From positions 1-28,412 of the forward strand of contig CAZYQC010000043.1 in the NCBI GenBank assembly GCA_964649815.1: a DNA stretch of 28,412 bases, in the 5' to 3' direction. This document shows positions 1-6,600 of this stretch, one piece after another. The translations under genes and the position numbers were made by a program. The notes beneath the pieces were generated by a model. The model saw only the letters and a list, made by a program, of their open reading frames with translations. It was not told where the DNA came from and did not search any database. The stretch's first letter is position 1. Each line of letters begins with the position of its first letter. This DNA is from G013214665 sp964649815. GTDB lineage: Bacteria > Pseudomonadota > Alphaproteobacteria > Rhodobacterales > Rhodobacteraceae.

Positions 1-1
1 T

Positions 2-271
2 ATCCATCCGCATTCCGTGATTTCCGGCACGACCTATGTGGCCATGCCCGAAGGCGCATCGGCGCTCAAACTGGAAGACCCGCGCCACGCGATGATGATG
101 GCCGCTCCTCCCCGCCAAAAATCCGCGCCCGAGACGATGCAGCCCTTTGTCTATGTCGCCCCCGCTGTGGGCGACGTGGTTTTGTGGGAAAGCTGGCTGC
201 GCCACGAGGTGCCGATGAACATGGCCGAAGACGACCGGATCTCGGTCAGCTTCAACTACGCCTGGAGCTAG
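2..271 (+). CDS. 2OG-Fe(II) oxygenase-like protein, C-terminal part (5' end outside window)
   Basis: The reading frame is open from the first bases of the window, so only the last 89 codons are present. The fragment opens with IHPHSVISGTTYV and ends with a conserved tail containing GDVVLWESWLRHEVPMN and RISVSFNYAW. This resembles the C-terminal half of the putative 2OG-Fe(II) oxygenase family TIGR02466. In that fold the His of the first block and the His of LRHEV would be iron ligands, and the Arg of DRISVSFN would bind 2-oxoglutarate; these roles are inferred from the family. The substrate is unknown. A GTG at 17 could be mistaken for a start, but the conserved HPHS motif lies upstream of it, so the gene clearly extends leftward. 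It is on the same strand as the following synthase, about 110 nt away. Confidence 0.75.
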   Translation: MHPHSVISGTTYVAMPEGASALKLEDPRHAMMMAAPPRQKSAPETMQPFVYVAPAVGDVVLWESWLRHEVPMNMAEDDRISVSFNYAWS

Positions 272-380
272 AAGGCACGCAAACCGCCGATCCGTCGCAA
301 ATGTGACAACCGGAACACCTTGCGGCGGCGCTGCGCGCTGCATAATGTCCCGGCCACGCCAAACGCAAAAGGGGGGCAGC

Positions 381-1508
381 GTGTCGTATACTCCGGCCAT
401 CACAGGAACGGGCGTGTTCACGCCTTCACAATCGATCAGCAACGCAGAATTGGTCGAAGCCTTCAACGCCTATGCCGACAAGTTCAACGCCGAACACGCA
501 GAGGCCATCGCCGCAGGCGAGATCGAAGCGAAAGCGCATTCCTCGGAAGAGTTCATCGTCAAAGCCTCTGGGATCGAAAACCGCTATGTCATGGACAAAA
601 GCGGTGTGTTGGACCCGGACGTCATGCATCCCCTGCTGCGACAGCGCGACGATGGTGAACCTGGGATCATGGCAGAAATGGCCGTGGACGCCGCCCGGAT
701 CGCGCTTAGCCAAGCTGGCCGCGACGGCAGCGAGATCGACGCCGTGATCTGTGCCGCCTCCAACATGGAGCGGGCCTACCCCGCCGTCGCAATTGAGATT
801 CAGCAATTGCTGGGCGTCAAAGGGTTTGCGTTCGATATGAACGTGGCGTGTTCCTCTGCGACATTCGGGCTCCAGGCTGCGGCGGATATGGTCCGCTCGG
901 GCTCCATCCGTTCGGCTGTTGTGGTGAACCCAGAGATTTGCTCGGGCCATCTGGAGTGGCGCGACCGCGATTGTCACTTCATCTTTGGCGACGTCGCGAC
1001 GGCGACCGTGATTGAACGGGCCGAAGACGCCAAAGGCGCGTATTTCGAGATCAAGTCCACGCGCTGCGCGACGGACTTTTCCAACAACATTCGCAACAAC
1101 AACGGCTTTTTGCGCCGGTCCCGCCCCGATGGCGTGGTCGACCGCCGCGACATGCAGTTCATGCAGAACGGTCGTAAGGTCTTTAAAGAGGTTGTGCCGA
1201 TGGTCAGTCAGCACATCACAGACCACATCACCGACAACGGTGTCACCGCCGCGGATCTCAAACGCCTCTGGTTGCATCAGGCGAACAAATCCATGAACGA
1301 CTTTATCGGTCGCAAGGTCCTGGGCCGCGAGCCTGAGCCGGGCGAGCAACCCAATATCCTGCAAGACTATGCCAACACCTCGTCGGCGGGCTCTATGATT
1401 GCCTTTTCCAAGTATTCCGAGGATTTCGAAGACGGCGATCTTGGCCTGATTTGTTCTTTTGGCGCTGGCTATTCCGTTGGTTCGGTGATCGTGCAAAAAC
1501 ACGCCTGA
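381..1508 (+). CDS. Beta-ketoacyl-ACP synthase III (long FabH-type, PA3286-like)
   Basis: Condensing enzyme of the thiolase fold, expected to join an acyl-CoA primer to malonyl-ACP at the start of fatty acid synthesis. The catalytic triad is visible: Cys in NVACSSATFG, His in WLHQANKSMN and Asn in YANTSSAGS. At 375 aa it is longer than E. coli FabH (about 317 aa). From memory it resembles the Pseudomonas aeruginosa PA3286 (FabH2) type, which diverts medium-chain acyl-CoA from beta-oxidation into fatty acid synthesis; that substrate choice is inference. I chose the GTG at 381 because AAAAGGGGGG lies just upstream and the conserved fold begins with SYTPAITGTG. Upstream ATGs at 303 and 345 would add a low-complexity extension without a better ribosome site. 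A weak CATAAT at 341-346 could be a -10 element. tdk follows after one base, so the two are probably cotranscribed. Confidence 0.9.
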   Translation: MSYTPAITGTGVFTPSQSISNAELVEAFNAYADKFNAEHAEAIAAGEIEAKAHSSEEFIVKASGIENRYVMDKSGVLDPDVMHPLLRQRDDGEPGIMAEMAVDAARIALSQAGRDGSEIDAVICAASNMERAYPAVAIEIQQLLGVKGFAFDMNVACSSATFGLQAAADMVRSGSIRSAVVVNPEICSGHLEWRDRDCHFIFGDVATATVIERAEDAKGAYFEIKSTRCATDFSNNIRNNNGFLRRSRPDGVVDRRDMQFMQNGRKVFKEVVPMVSQHITDHITDNGVTAADLKRLWLHQANKSMNDFIGRKVLGREPEPGEQPNILQDYANTSSAGSMIAFSKYSEDFEDGDLGLICSFGAGYSVGSVIVQKHA

Positions 1509-1509
1509 G

Positions 1510-2094
1510 ATGGCGAAACTCTACTTTCATTACTCTACGATGAACGCGGGCAAATCGACCGTGCTCTTGCAGGCTGCGCATAACTACGAAGAGCGTGGCA
1601 TGGCGGTCTATTTGATGACCGCATCCTTTGATGATCGCGCCGGTGCCGGGCGCATCGCCAGCCGGATTGGGATAGGCGCTGCGGCTGATACGTTCACGCG
1701 GACCGAAGACCTGTTCGACAAACTCTCTCAGCGCAAGGTCCAAGGGCCGGTGGCCTGCGTTTTCGTCGATGAGGCGCAATTCCTAACGGAAGAGCAAGTC
1801 TGGCAACTGGCCCGTGCAGTCGATGACCTCAAATTGCCGGTGATGTGCTACGGCCTGCGCGTCGATTTCCGAGGCAAGCTCTTTCCCGGCTCGGCTACGT
1901 TGCTGGCGCTGGCTGATGAAATGCGCGAAGTCCGCACAATTTGCCATTGCGGAAAAAAGGCCACGATGGTCGTGCGCCAGGATGCCGACGGCAACGTCTT
2001 GAAAGACGGCGCCCAGGTGCAGATTGGCGGAAACGAGACCTATGTCTCGCTCTGTCGGCGCCATTGGCGGGAAGCTGTGGGCGACAAAGCTTAA
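1510..2094 (+). CDS. tdk: Thymidine kinase
   Basis: Phosphorylates thymidine to dTMP in the cytoplasmic pyrimidine salvage pathway. The 194-aa protein has the usual bacterial type II length and motifs. The P-loop STMNAGKST is near residues 9-17 and the Walker B-like FVDEAQFL follows. The zinc site uses CHCGK and the C-terminal SLCRRHW, and the lasso/thymidine-binding segment includes GGNETYVSLC. The ATG begins one base after the stop of the ketoacyl synthase, so the two genes are likely translationally coupled or at least one transcript. The gene ends 134 nt before the convergent dehydrogenase gene. No frameshift or missing motif was seen. Confidence 0.97.
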   Translation: MAKLYFHYSTMNAGKSTVLLQAAHNYEERGMAVYLMTASFDDRAGAGRIASRIGIGAAADTFTRTEDLFDKLSQRKVQGPVACVFVDEAQFLTEEQVWQLARAVDDLKLPVMCYGLRVDFRGKLFPGSATLLALADEMREVRTICHCGKKATMVVRQDADGNVLKDGAQVQIGGNETYVSLCRRHWREAVGDKA

Positions 2095-2129
2095 CCTTTT
2101 GGCAACACAAAAACCCTTTGTTTTCAGTC

Positions 2130-2147
2130 CTGTCCCCGCGGGGACAG
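2130..2147. other. 18-nt perfect palindrome between convergent genes
   Basis: CTGTCCCCGCGGGGACAG equals its own reverse complement and lies 35 nt after the tdk stop, in the gap before the convergent dehydrogenase gene. As RNA it could form a 7-bp stem with a CGCG loop. It is preceded by TTTT and followed by AAAAA. That is the reverse of the A-hairpin-U order of a bidirectional intrinsic terminator, so a classical Rho-independent terminator is doubtful on either strand. It may still act as an RNA 3'-end stabiliser or a protein site. Confidence 0.5.
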
Positions 2148-2227
2148 AAAAATGCCGGTAAAGTCGCCGGATTTGGCCTGCGCTTTGCAGGGTTTGGACC
2201 GCCCTCCGCGCGGCGCGGACACTCTGG

Positions 2228-3199
2228 TCAATCGAGCTGGTTCAACGCGTTCGGCGGCACGACCCCGTCCACCAAAACCGCTTTCAAATTCGCAACGGCC
2301 ATCAGACCCATTGTTGTACGCACATCCAGCGCCGCCGTCCCCAGATGCGGAAGCAGCGTGACGTTATCGAGGTTCAAAAGCGCGTCAGGCACGTTCGGTT
2401 CGAATTCGTAAACGTCCAGCCCCGCGCCGCCGATCGTTTCTGCCTGAAGCGCATCAATCAGGGCGGCTTCGTCGATGACATCGCCGCGGGCGATATTCAC
2501 CAGATGTGCGTGGCTTGGCATTGCGGCCAGCACGGGCCCGTCGATCATATGGCGGGTGTCCGCCCCGCCTGGCACGGCGATGATCATGACATCAACCGAT
2601 GCGGCCAGATCGTGCAAAGAGGCGACCTGTTCCGCCGGGAACGGCAGCTCTTTGGCGGATCGATTGAAATACTTCACCGTCATGCCAAAGCCAAAATGGC
2701 ACCGCGCGGCGATCGCTTGCCCGATGCGCCCCATGCCAACGATGCCGACGGTCTTGCCCGTGACATGCAGGCCCAGCATTTGCGTCGGGTGCCAGCCCAT
2801 CCATTTGCCGTCACGCACCAGCCGTTCGCCTTCGCTGGCGCGGCGCGACGACATGAGCATCAGCATCACACCAATGTCTGCTGTTGCATCCGTCACTGCG
2901 TCGGGCGTGTTTGTGACAAGGATGCCCGCCCCTGTCGCCCCCGCGATGTCGATGTGGTTGTACCCGACACCAAAGTTGGCCAGGACCTTGCATTTCGGAT
3001 TGGCGGCGTCTTCGAACACGGTCGGGCCAAAGGTATCGCCCAACGTTGGCAACACGCCGTCGAATTCTTTGAGACATGTGCGCAGCTCACCCGCAGACAG
3101 GGGCGTGGTGCTTGGACGCACGACGACCTCGTCAAAATGCGAGTTCAAAGCCGCCACAACGGCATCTGGCATGGGGCGGGTGACAAGTATCCGGGTCAA
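2228..3199 (-). CDS. D-isomer-specific 2-hydroxyacid dehydrogenase (glyoxylate/hydroxypyruvate reductase-like)
   Basis: NAD(P)-dependent oxidoreductase of the D-2-hydroxyacid dehydrogenase family, 323 aa. The nucleotide-binding motif is GIVGMGRIGQAIA near residue 153. The family catalytic Arg is in VNIARGDVIDE, the Glu in YEFEPN and the His in LLPHLGTA. The N-terminal substrate domain carries the usual LANFGVGYNHID block. The overall style matches glyoxylate reductase/D-glycerate dehydrogenase, but the exact substrate cannot be read from sequence. The start is a TTG whose bases overlap the TGA stop of the upstream csaA-like gene by 4 nt. No in-frame ATG is available there, and a G-rich tract (GGGGGGCGG) serves as ribosome site. 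It is the last gene of the ybjN-proC-csaA-dehydrogenase operon. Confidence 0.88.
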   Translation of the reverse strand: MTRILVTRPMPDAVVAALNSHFDEVVVRPSTTPLSAGELRTCLKEFDGVLPTLGDTFGPTVFEDAANPKCKVLANFGVGYNHIDIAGATGAGILVTNTPDAVTDATADIGVMLMLMSSRRASEGERLVRDGKWMGWHPTQMLGLHVTGKTVGIVGMGRIGQAIAARCHFGFGMTVKYFNRSAKELPFPAEQVASLHDLAASVDVMIIAVPGGADTRHMIDGPVLAAMPSHAHLVNIARGDVIDEAALIDALQAETIGGAGLDVYEFEPNVPDALLNLDNVTLLPHLGTAALDVRTTMGLMAVANLKAVLVDGVVPPNALNQLD

Positions 3200-3537
3200 T
3201 GCATCCGCCCCCCGTTTGGAACGGGCTGGTCAGGGGACAAAAGGACAATCGCGCCCTCGCTGTCCTCGGTTCCCAGCACCAGAACCTCTGACATGAACTT
3301 GCCAATCTGGCGCGGGGGAAAGTTGACCACGGCCATGACCTGACGCCCGACAAGTGTTTCAGGCGTATAATGCACCGTCACTTGGGCCGAGGTCTTTTTC
3401 TCGCCGATCTCAGGCCCGAAATCGACCCATATCTTGATCGCGGGTTTGCGGGCCTCGGGATAGGGCTCGGCGCGCAGGACCGTGCCAACACGAATGTCGA
3501 CTTTCAAAAAGTCATCAAAGCTGATCTCATCCGCCAC
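3196..3537 (-). CDS. csaA: tRNA-binding domain protein, CsaA-like
   Basis: A stand-alone tRNA-binding (OB-fold) domain of 113 aa, the length of bacterial CsaA, which has been described as a chaperone-like, tRNA-binding dimer. Family blocks are visible in order: FLKVDIRVGTVLRAEPYPEA, the IKIWVDFGPEIG strand, KTSAQVTVHYTPE, then GRQVMAVVNFPPRQIG and VLVLGTEDSEG. The start is a GTG at 3537 with AAAGGA about 8 nt upstream. It overlaps the 3' end of proC by 11 nt and its own stop overlaps the TTG start of the dehydrogenase, so translation is probably coupled along the operon. The cellular role in this organism is unproven. Confidence 0.9.
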   Translation of the reverse strand: MADEISFDDFLKVDIRVGTVLRAEPYPEARKPAIKIWVDFGPEIGEKKTSAQVTVHYTPETLVGRQVMAVVNFPPRQIGKFMSEVLVLGTEDSEGAIVLLSPDQPVPNGGRMH

Positions 3538-4497
3538 TGGCCAATTCCTTTGATCTTTGGGTTGCGGCTGTGACTGCCTTTTTCAGCAAGGTCGGAAAGC
3601 CGTCTGTGTCGTTCATCAAAACCTCAAGAGCCGCCTGGGTTGTCCCGTTGGGCGAGGTCACGTTGATCCGCAACTGCGCGGGATCGTCGTCAGATTGCAT
3701 CGCAAGCGCGCCCGCCCCGGCGACTGTTGCCTTGGCCAATTGCATCGACAACGCAGGCGGCAATCCCTGCGCGGCACCTGCCGCTGCCAGGGTTTCGATC
3801 AAGTGGAACACATAGGCGGGGCCCGAGCCGCTAACGCCAGTCACGGCATCCATCTGATCTTCGTTGTCTATCCGCACCACTTGCCCGACCGCCTGAAGAA
3901 GCAGCTCTGCTTCGTCCAAGGCGGACGCACCAGCGGCGTTTGCAACGATGGCCGTGATGCCTTGGCCTACGGCTGCGGGTGTGTTGGGCATGGCGCGGAT
4001 AATGGGCGTGTTGGCGCCGAGCGTGTTTTCGAAGAACGACAGAGGCGTCCCCGCGGCGACGCTGACAAACACGGTCGAGCCGCCGCCCAGCTGTGACATA
4101 TTNNNNNNNNNNNNNNNNNNNNNNNNNNNNNNNNNNNNNNNNNNNNNNNNNNNNNNNNNNNNNNNNNNNNNNNNNNNNNNNNNNNNNNNNNNNNNNNNNN
4201 NNTCCCCGCGGCGACGCTGACAAACACGGTCGAGCCGCCGCCCAGCTGTGACATATTGGGCAACGCCTGGGCCATCATCTGCGGCTTAACAGCGACAAGA
4301 ACAACGGCAGGTTGCGCCGGAAGCGGCGCGTTGATGTGAACGCCTGTGCCGTTGACCCAATCACTTGGGTGGGGGTCTTGCACCCAGACCGCGCTTGCAG
4401 GCAAGCCGCGTTCAAGCCAGCCGGCCAACATGGCCGATCCCATTTTGCCGCAGCCCAAAAGCACAAGGCCATGCGCTGCGATCCGAGTATTTTTCAT
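3527..4497 (-). CDS. proC: Pyrroline-5-carboxylate reductase, interrupted by a scaffold gap
   Basis: Catalyses the last step of proline synthesis, NAD(P)H-dependent reduction of 1-pyrroline-5-carboxylate. The N-terminal half (4203-4497) carries the Rossmann motif GLVLLGCGKMGSAMLAGW. The C-terminal half (3527-4102) carries IIRAMPNTPAAVGQG, the AVTGVSGSGPAYVFHLIE signature and VTSPNGTTQAALE. The halves are separated by 100 N flanked by an exact 55-bp repeat. Removing one repeat copy plus the Ns (155 bp) leaves a continuous frame of 271 aa, the usual ProC length, so the gene is almost certainly intact in the genome. Start ATG at 4497. The only ribosome-site-like sequence, GGGGGC, lies in the 3' arm of a hairpin (4503-4523). 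It follows ybjN and overlaps csaA by 11 nt. Confidence 0.93.
4048..4102. repeat. 55-bp direct repeat, left copy (assembly overlap)
   Basis: This 55-bp segment is identical to 4203-4257 and ends exactly at the first N. It encodes part of proC. Exact duplication abutting a 100-N spacer is the pattern left when two contigs that share a terminal overlap are scaffolded without merging. A 55-base overlap equals a common assembler k-mer size. It is most likely not a biological repeat. Confidence 0.9.
4103..4202. other. 100-N scaffold gap
   Basis: A run of exactly 100 undetermined bases inside proC, flanked on both sides by the same 55 bp. One hundred Ns is the conventional placeholder for a gap of unknown length. 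Because the flanks overlap and the proC frame closes when they are merged, the true gap is probably zero. Confidence 0.98.
4203..4257. repeat. 55-bp direct repeat, right copy (assembly overlap)
   Basis: Identical to 4048-4102 and starts at the first base after the Ns. Both copies encode the same proC residues (from QLGGGSTVFVSVAAG onward), which a real ProC has only once. It should be collapsed with the left copy. Confidence 0.9.
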
Positions 4498-4502
4498 GAG
4501 GC

Positions 4503-4523
4503 GCCCCCGACTTGTTCGGGGGC
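4503..4523 (-). promoter_or_regulatory. Hairpin over the proC ribosome-binding region
   Basis: On the minus strand GCCCCCGA and TCGGGGGC form a perfect 8-bp stem with the 5-nt loop ACAAG. It lies between the ybjN stop (4529) and the proC start (4497). The 3' arm contains the only purine-rich run near the proC start, so the folded form would hide the ribosome site. There is no U tract, so this is not a plain terminator. A role in translational damping of proC is inference. Confidence 0.5.
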
Positions 4524-4528
4524 TATGC

Positions 4529-5029
4529 TTACGCCCGCCCGTAAGCCTCGGCAATGGCGACTTGCATCGCGTCAGCAGGCGACCGGTCACCCCAGATCAG
4601 CATTTGCAGCGCAGGATAGTAGCGCTCGGCGCTGAGGACGGCGGCACCGATCATCGTGTCGATCTGATCTGCGGACGCCATTTGCCCCCCCGCCAGAACC
4701 AGACCATACCGATAAACCATCAGCTTTTGCTCGCTCCAATAGGTGAAGGCACCAGCCCAGCATTGATCATTCACGAGGTTCAAAAGCTCGAACAGTTCGG
4801 GCAGCTTTTCTTCTGGGGGCTCCATATCAAAGGTGCAGACCATGCGAAGCGTTTCGTCAAAGCCTGACCAAGCCAGAGTGATCGAATACGTCCGCCACTG
4901 ACCTTCGACGGCCATTGCGATTTGATCATCGGCAATGCGGTCAAAGTCCCACTCGTGGTGTGTAGCGAGCGTCTCCACGATGTCGATAGGATGAATTTCG
5001 TCTTCCAGAATGTGCTCGGAAAGGGCCAT
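4529..5029 (-). CDS. YbjN domain-containing protein
   Basis: A 166-aa cytoplasmic protein of the YbjN (type III secretion chaperone-like fold) family. Characteristic stretches are the N-terminal HPIDIVETLATHHEWDFDR, a central FDMEPPEEKLPELFELLNLV and NDQCWAGAFTYWSEQKLMVY. No catalytic motif, signal peptide or membrane segment is visible, and the biochemical role of the family is not established. The ATG at 5029 has a good ribosome site (GAGGTGG) 4-5 nt upstream. It is the first gene of the operon that continues into proC after 31 nt. Small YbjN genes beside proC recur in alphaproteobacteria, to my recollection. Confidence 0.85.
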   Translation of the reverse strand: MALSEHILEDEIHPIDIVETLATHHEWDFDRIADDQIAMAVEGQWRTYSITLAWSGFDETLRMVCTFDMEPPEEKLPELFELLNLVNDQCWAGAFTYWSEQKLMVYRYGLVLAGGQMASADQIDTMIGAAVLSAERYYPALQMLIWGDRSPADAMQVAIAEAYGRA

Positions 5030-5045
5030 GGTGCCACCTCATAAT

Positions 5046-5116
5046 CGCTCTAGAGCGGGGGGCTGGCAGCGCCCCCAAGCGCTAGATGCCTGCTCAAAAG
5101 ACCGGGGCTAACCCCC
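5046..5116. other. Cluster of inverted repeats upstream of ybjN
   Basis: Three consecutive inverted repeats lie here. The first is the 12-nt palindrome CGCTCTAGAGCG (5046-5057). The second pairs GGGGGC with GCCCCC around a 7-nt loop (5058-5076). The third is CGGGG-ctaac-CCCCG-type pairing near 5103-5116. On the minus strand these fall in the ybjN leader and could be regulatory or structural RNA. I see no tRNA fold and no clear promoter hexamers. The stretch between ybjN and the TetR gene (271 nt) otherwise holds only the small ORF listed next. Confidence 0.35.
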
Positions 5117-5131
5117 GTGCCTCTACTAGAT

Positions 5132-5293
5132 ATGGTGATGGAGCCGATGCAGTCTGGCAACCCTAAAGTTGGGGATATGCGCAATAAGTTGTGGATGACC
5201 CGCCAGAAGGCACAATTGATCGGCGAATGGGGCTTCGCAGCAACAGAGCGCCAAAACGAGGGTGAGGTGAGCGCGGGGGCGACTTTGAGTTAA
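5132..5293 (+). CDS. Possible small protein of 53 aa, function unknown
   Basis: An open frame from ATG to TAA in the gap between ybjN and the TetR gene. It encodes 53 residues beginning MVMEPMQSGNPKVGDMRNK. About 70% of third codon positions are G or C, compatible with coding in this genome. It fits the gap exactly, ending 8 nt before the convergent TetR stop. Against it, no clear Shine-Dalgarno precedes the ATG, several alternative starts exist (GTG 5117, GTG 5135, ATG 5138), and I recognise no family. It could be a real small gene, a remnant, or chance. Confidence 0.25.
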   Translation: MVMEPMQSGNPKVGDMRNKLWMTRQKAQLIGEWGFAATERQNEGEVSAGATLS

Positions 5294-5300
5294 CCTGTTC

Positions 5301-5969
5301 TTAACGCGCAGGCCTGGTATTCTGAGACACTCTTGCAACCGCATCAGCGATCAACTGATCGCTGCCGGTCCAATCGTACCCTTGCATGGTGATGAGTGAA
5401 TGCATGATGCCATGCAAGTTGCAGATCAAACCGTCTGTGGCGACTTTGACGGAGGGGCTTGCGCGGTCGAGATCCAGAACACCGGCAACAAGATCAAAAA
5501 AGACGTCGTATTGCGCAATGGTCTCTGGGTTGCCAACAAAGGATTTTACGTCGTCGCCGCTCACCCCAGAGGTCATGAACACAAGGTGGTAGTGGTCTGT
5601 GTTGTTCAGCCAAAACGCAACATAGGCTTTCGCGGCCAAATGCAGCGCTTCTTGGTGCGTGTCCTGGTCCCTTGTGGCTTGGGCAACGCGCTCAAACGCC
5701 AGAGCCAAGATGTGCGACCACAACCGCGCGAGAATATCCAATTTGCTTGGGAAATAGCGATAAAGAGCCATTGGGCTTAACTTCACTTCTTTTCCCACTC
5801 GCCGCATGGAAACGGATGCAAATCCTTCTTCCTGAAACAGACGCAGCGCGACATCGACGATTGCCTTTTGCCGTTTCGTTTTCTCATCCAGAGAGAGAAC
5901 AGGTCGACCCCGAGGAGGAGGGTCACCCCGCGTCTGCGCGTCACGCCCATATTCTTGGTCATCGCTCAT
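5301..5969 (-). CDS. TetR/AcrR family transcriptional regulator
   Basis: A DNA-binding repressor-type protein of about 222 aa. The N-terminal helix-turn-helix is clear: AIVDVALRLFQEEGFASVSM followed by RRVGKEVKLSPMALYRYFPS, at roughly residues 35-80. The C-terminal ligand/dimer domain is variable and gives no ligand clue. The first 30 residues form a charged, Pro/Arg-rich extension. GTG (5972) and ATG (5969) are adjacent starts; I chose the ATG. No Shine-Dalgarno is visible in front of either, so translation may be weak or leaderless. It is divergent from the DUF4345 gene, and the 84-nt spacer holds two copies of one operator-like repeat. Autoregulation plus control of the DUF4345 gene is therefore likely by inference. 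Confidence 0.92.
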   Translation of the reverse strand: MSDDQEYGRDAQTRGDPPPRGRPVLSLDEKTKRQKAIVDVALRLFQEEGFASVSMRRVGKEVKLSPMALYRYFPSKLDILARLWSHILALAFERVAQATRDQDTHQEALHLAAKAYVAFWLNNTDHYHLVFMTSGVSGDDVKSFVGNPETIAQYDVFFDLVAGVLDLDRASPSVKVATDGLICNLHGIMHSLITMQGYDWTGSDQLIADAVARVSQNTRPAR

Positions 5970-5977
5970 CACGATTT

Positions 5978-5991
5978 TGTATACGCGTACA
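5978..5991. promoter_or_regulatory. Putative TetR operator, copy 1
   Basis: TGTATACGCGTACA, built around the palindrome TACGCGTA. Thirteen of its bases (GTATACGCGTACA) recur at 6020-6032, with a 41-bp start-to-start offset (about four helical turns). It lies 9 nt from the TetR start codon, where bound protein would block TetR expression. Confidence 0.65.
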
Positions 5992-6018
5992 TTTTAAATT
6001 TGCAAGTCGGTGAATTTA

Positions 6019-6032
6019 CGTATACGCGTACA
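6019..6032. promoter_or_regulatory. Putative TetR operator, copy 2
   Basis: CGTATACGCGTACA, the second copy of the 13-bp repeat. It lies 21 nt before the ATG of the DUF4345 gene and just upstream of its AAGGAG ribosome site, a position suited to repression. Both copies have the same orientation. Confidence 0.65.
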
Positions 6033-6053
6033 CAAAAATAAGGAGCTCTGATA

Positions 6054-6473
6054 ATGAACTACGCATTGCGGGTCGTTTTGTGCGTCACGGGCGCAATCAT
6101 TGTTTGGCTTGGACTGAACATGGGGGTGGGCGGCTTTGAAACGCTTGGCTGGCAAGGCGCCCGGGGATTTTTTTCGGTCACCGATCCCAAAACCTTCGCG
6201 GTGCAAGACAATCACGTCCGCTTCATTGAGGGCGTTTGGTTGAGCGTAGGCTTGGTTCTGATGGCGGGTGGTGTTGCGTTGAACCATCTGCGGTCAGTCT
6301 TGATTGCTTTGACCGGCATGGTGTTTGTCGGCGGGCTCATGCGTTTCACGTCGGCGGATGCCGCACTTCTCCTGAGCAGCTGTATCGCGCCGTCACTCAT
6401 TGCCGAGCTTGTTGCATTTCCATTGCTTGGATTTTGGATTTTCAAAGCGACACAGCGCGCCTCTGGGGCGTGA
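6054..6473 (+). CDS. DUF4345 domain-containing membrane protein
   Basis: A 139-aa integral membrane protein with about four hydrophobic segments: near residues 5-27, 60-78, 80-98 and 110-132. The soluble loop between the first and second contains the conserved-looking VQDNHVRFIEGVWLSVGL. This pattern and size match DUF4345, a family of unknown function found in many proteobacteria. The start is well defined: AAGGAG at 6040-6045 lies 8 nt before the ATG. The gene is divergent from a TetR regulator with twin operator-like repeats between them, so it is probably the main target of that regulator. No transport or enzymatic motif is visible. It is followed by 127 nt in which I see no feature before the convergent lyase-family gene. 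Confidence 0.8.
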   Translation: MNYALRVVLCVTGAIIVWLGLNMGVGGFETLGWQGARGFFSVTDPKTFAVQDNHVRFIEGVWLSVGLVLMAGGVALNHLRSVLIALTGMVFVGGLMRFTSADAALLLSSCIAPSLIAELVAFPLLGFWIFKATQRASGA

Positions 6474-6600
6474 TCTATGGGCCTCGGATGTCCTCGGACA
6501 CTCGCTTGATCATGCTCCTAGTGCGCACCGCCCCCCTGACCGAAAGCGGGCCATCCAAACATTCCGCTGACTCAGGCACAGCGTTTGGTGGACGCGGGGG

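Noticed and set aside
426..1502. 358-codon open frame antisense to the ketoacyl synthase gene
   Set aside because: It mirrors a gene with full catalytic motifs, has no recognisable family and arises from GC-rich codon bias.
2345..3343. 332-codon open frame antisense to the dehydrogenase and csaA genes
   Set aside because: The opposite strand encodes recognisable proteins; this frame has random-looking Cys/His/Arg-rich composition.
3967..4590. proC as two separate genes or a pseudogene with tandem duplication
   Set aside because: The duplication is exact, 55 bp, and abuts a 100-N placeholder; merging restores one normal gene.
5040..5131. A tRNA or structured small RNA gene upstream of ybjN
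   Set aside because: Inverted repeats exist, but no cloverleaf, CCA end or promoter could be assembled.
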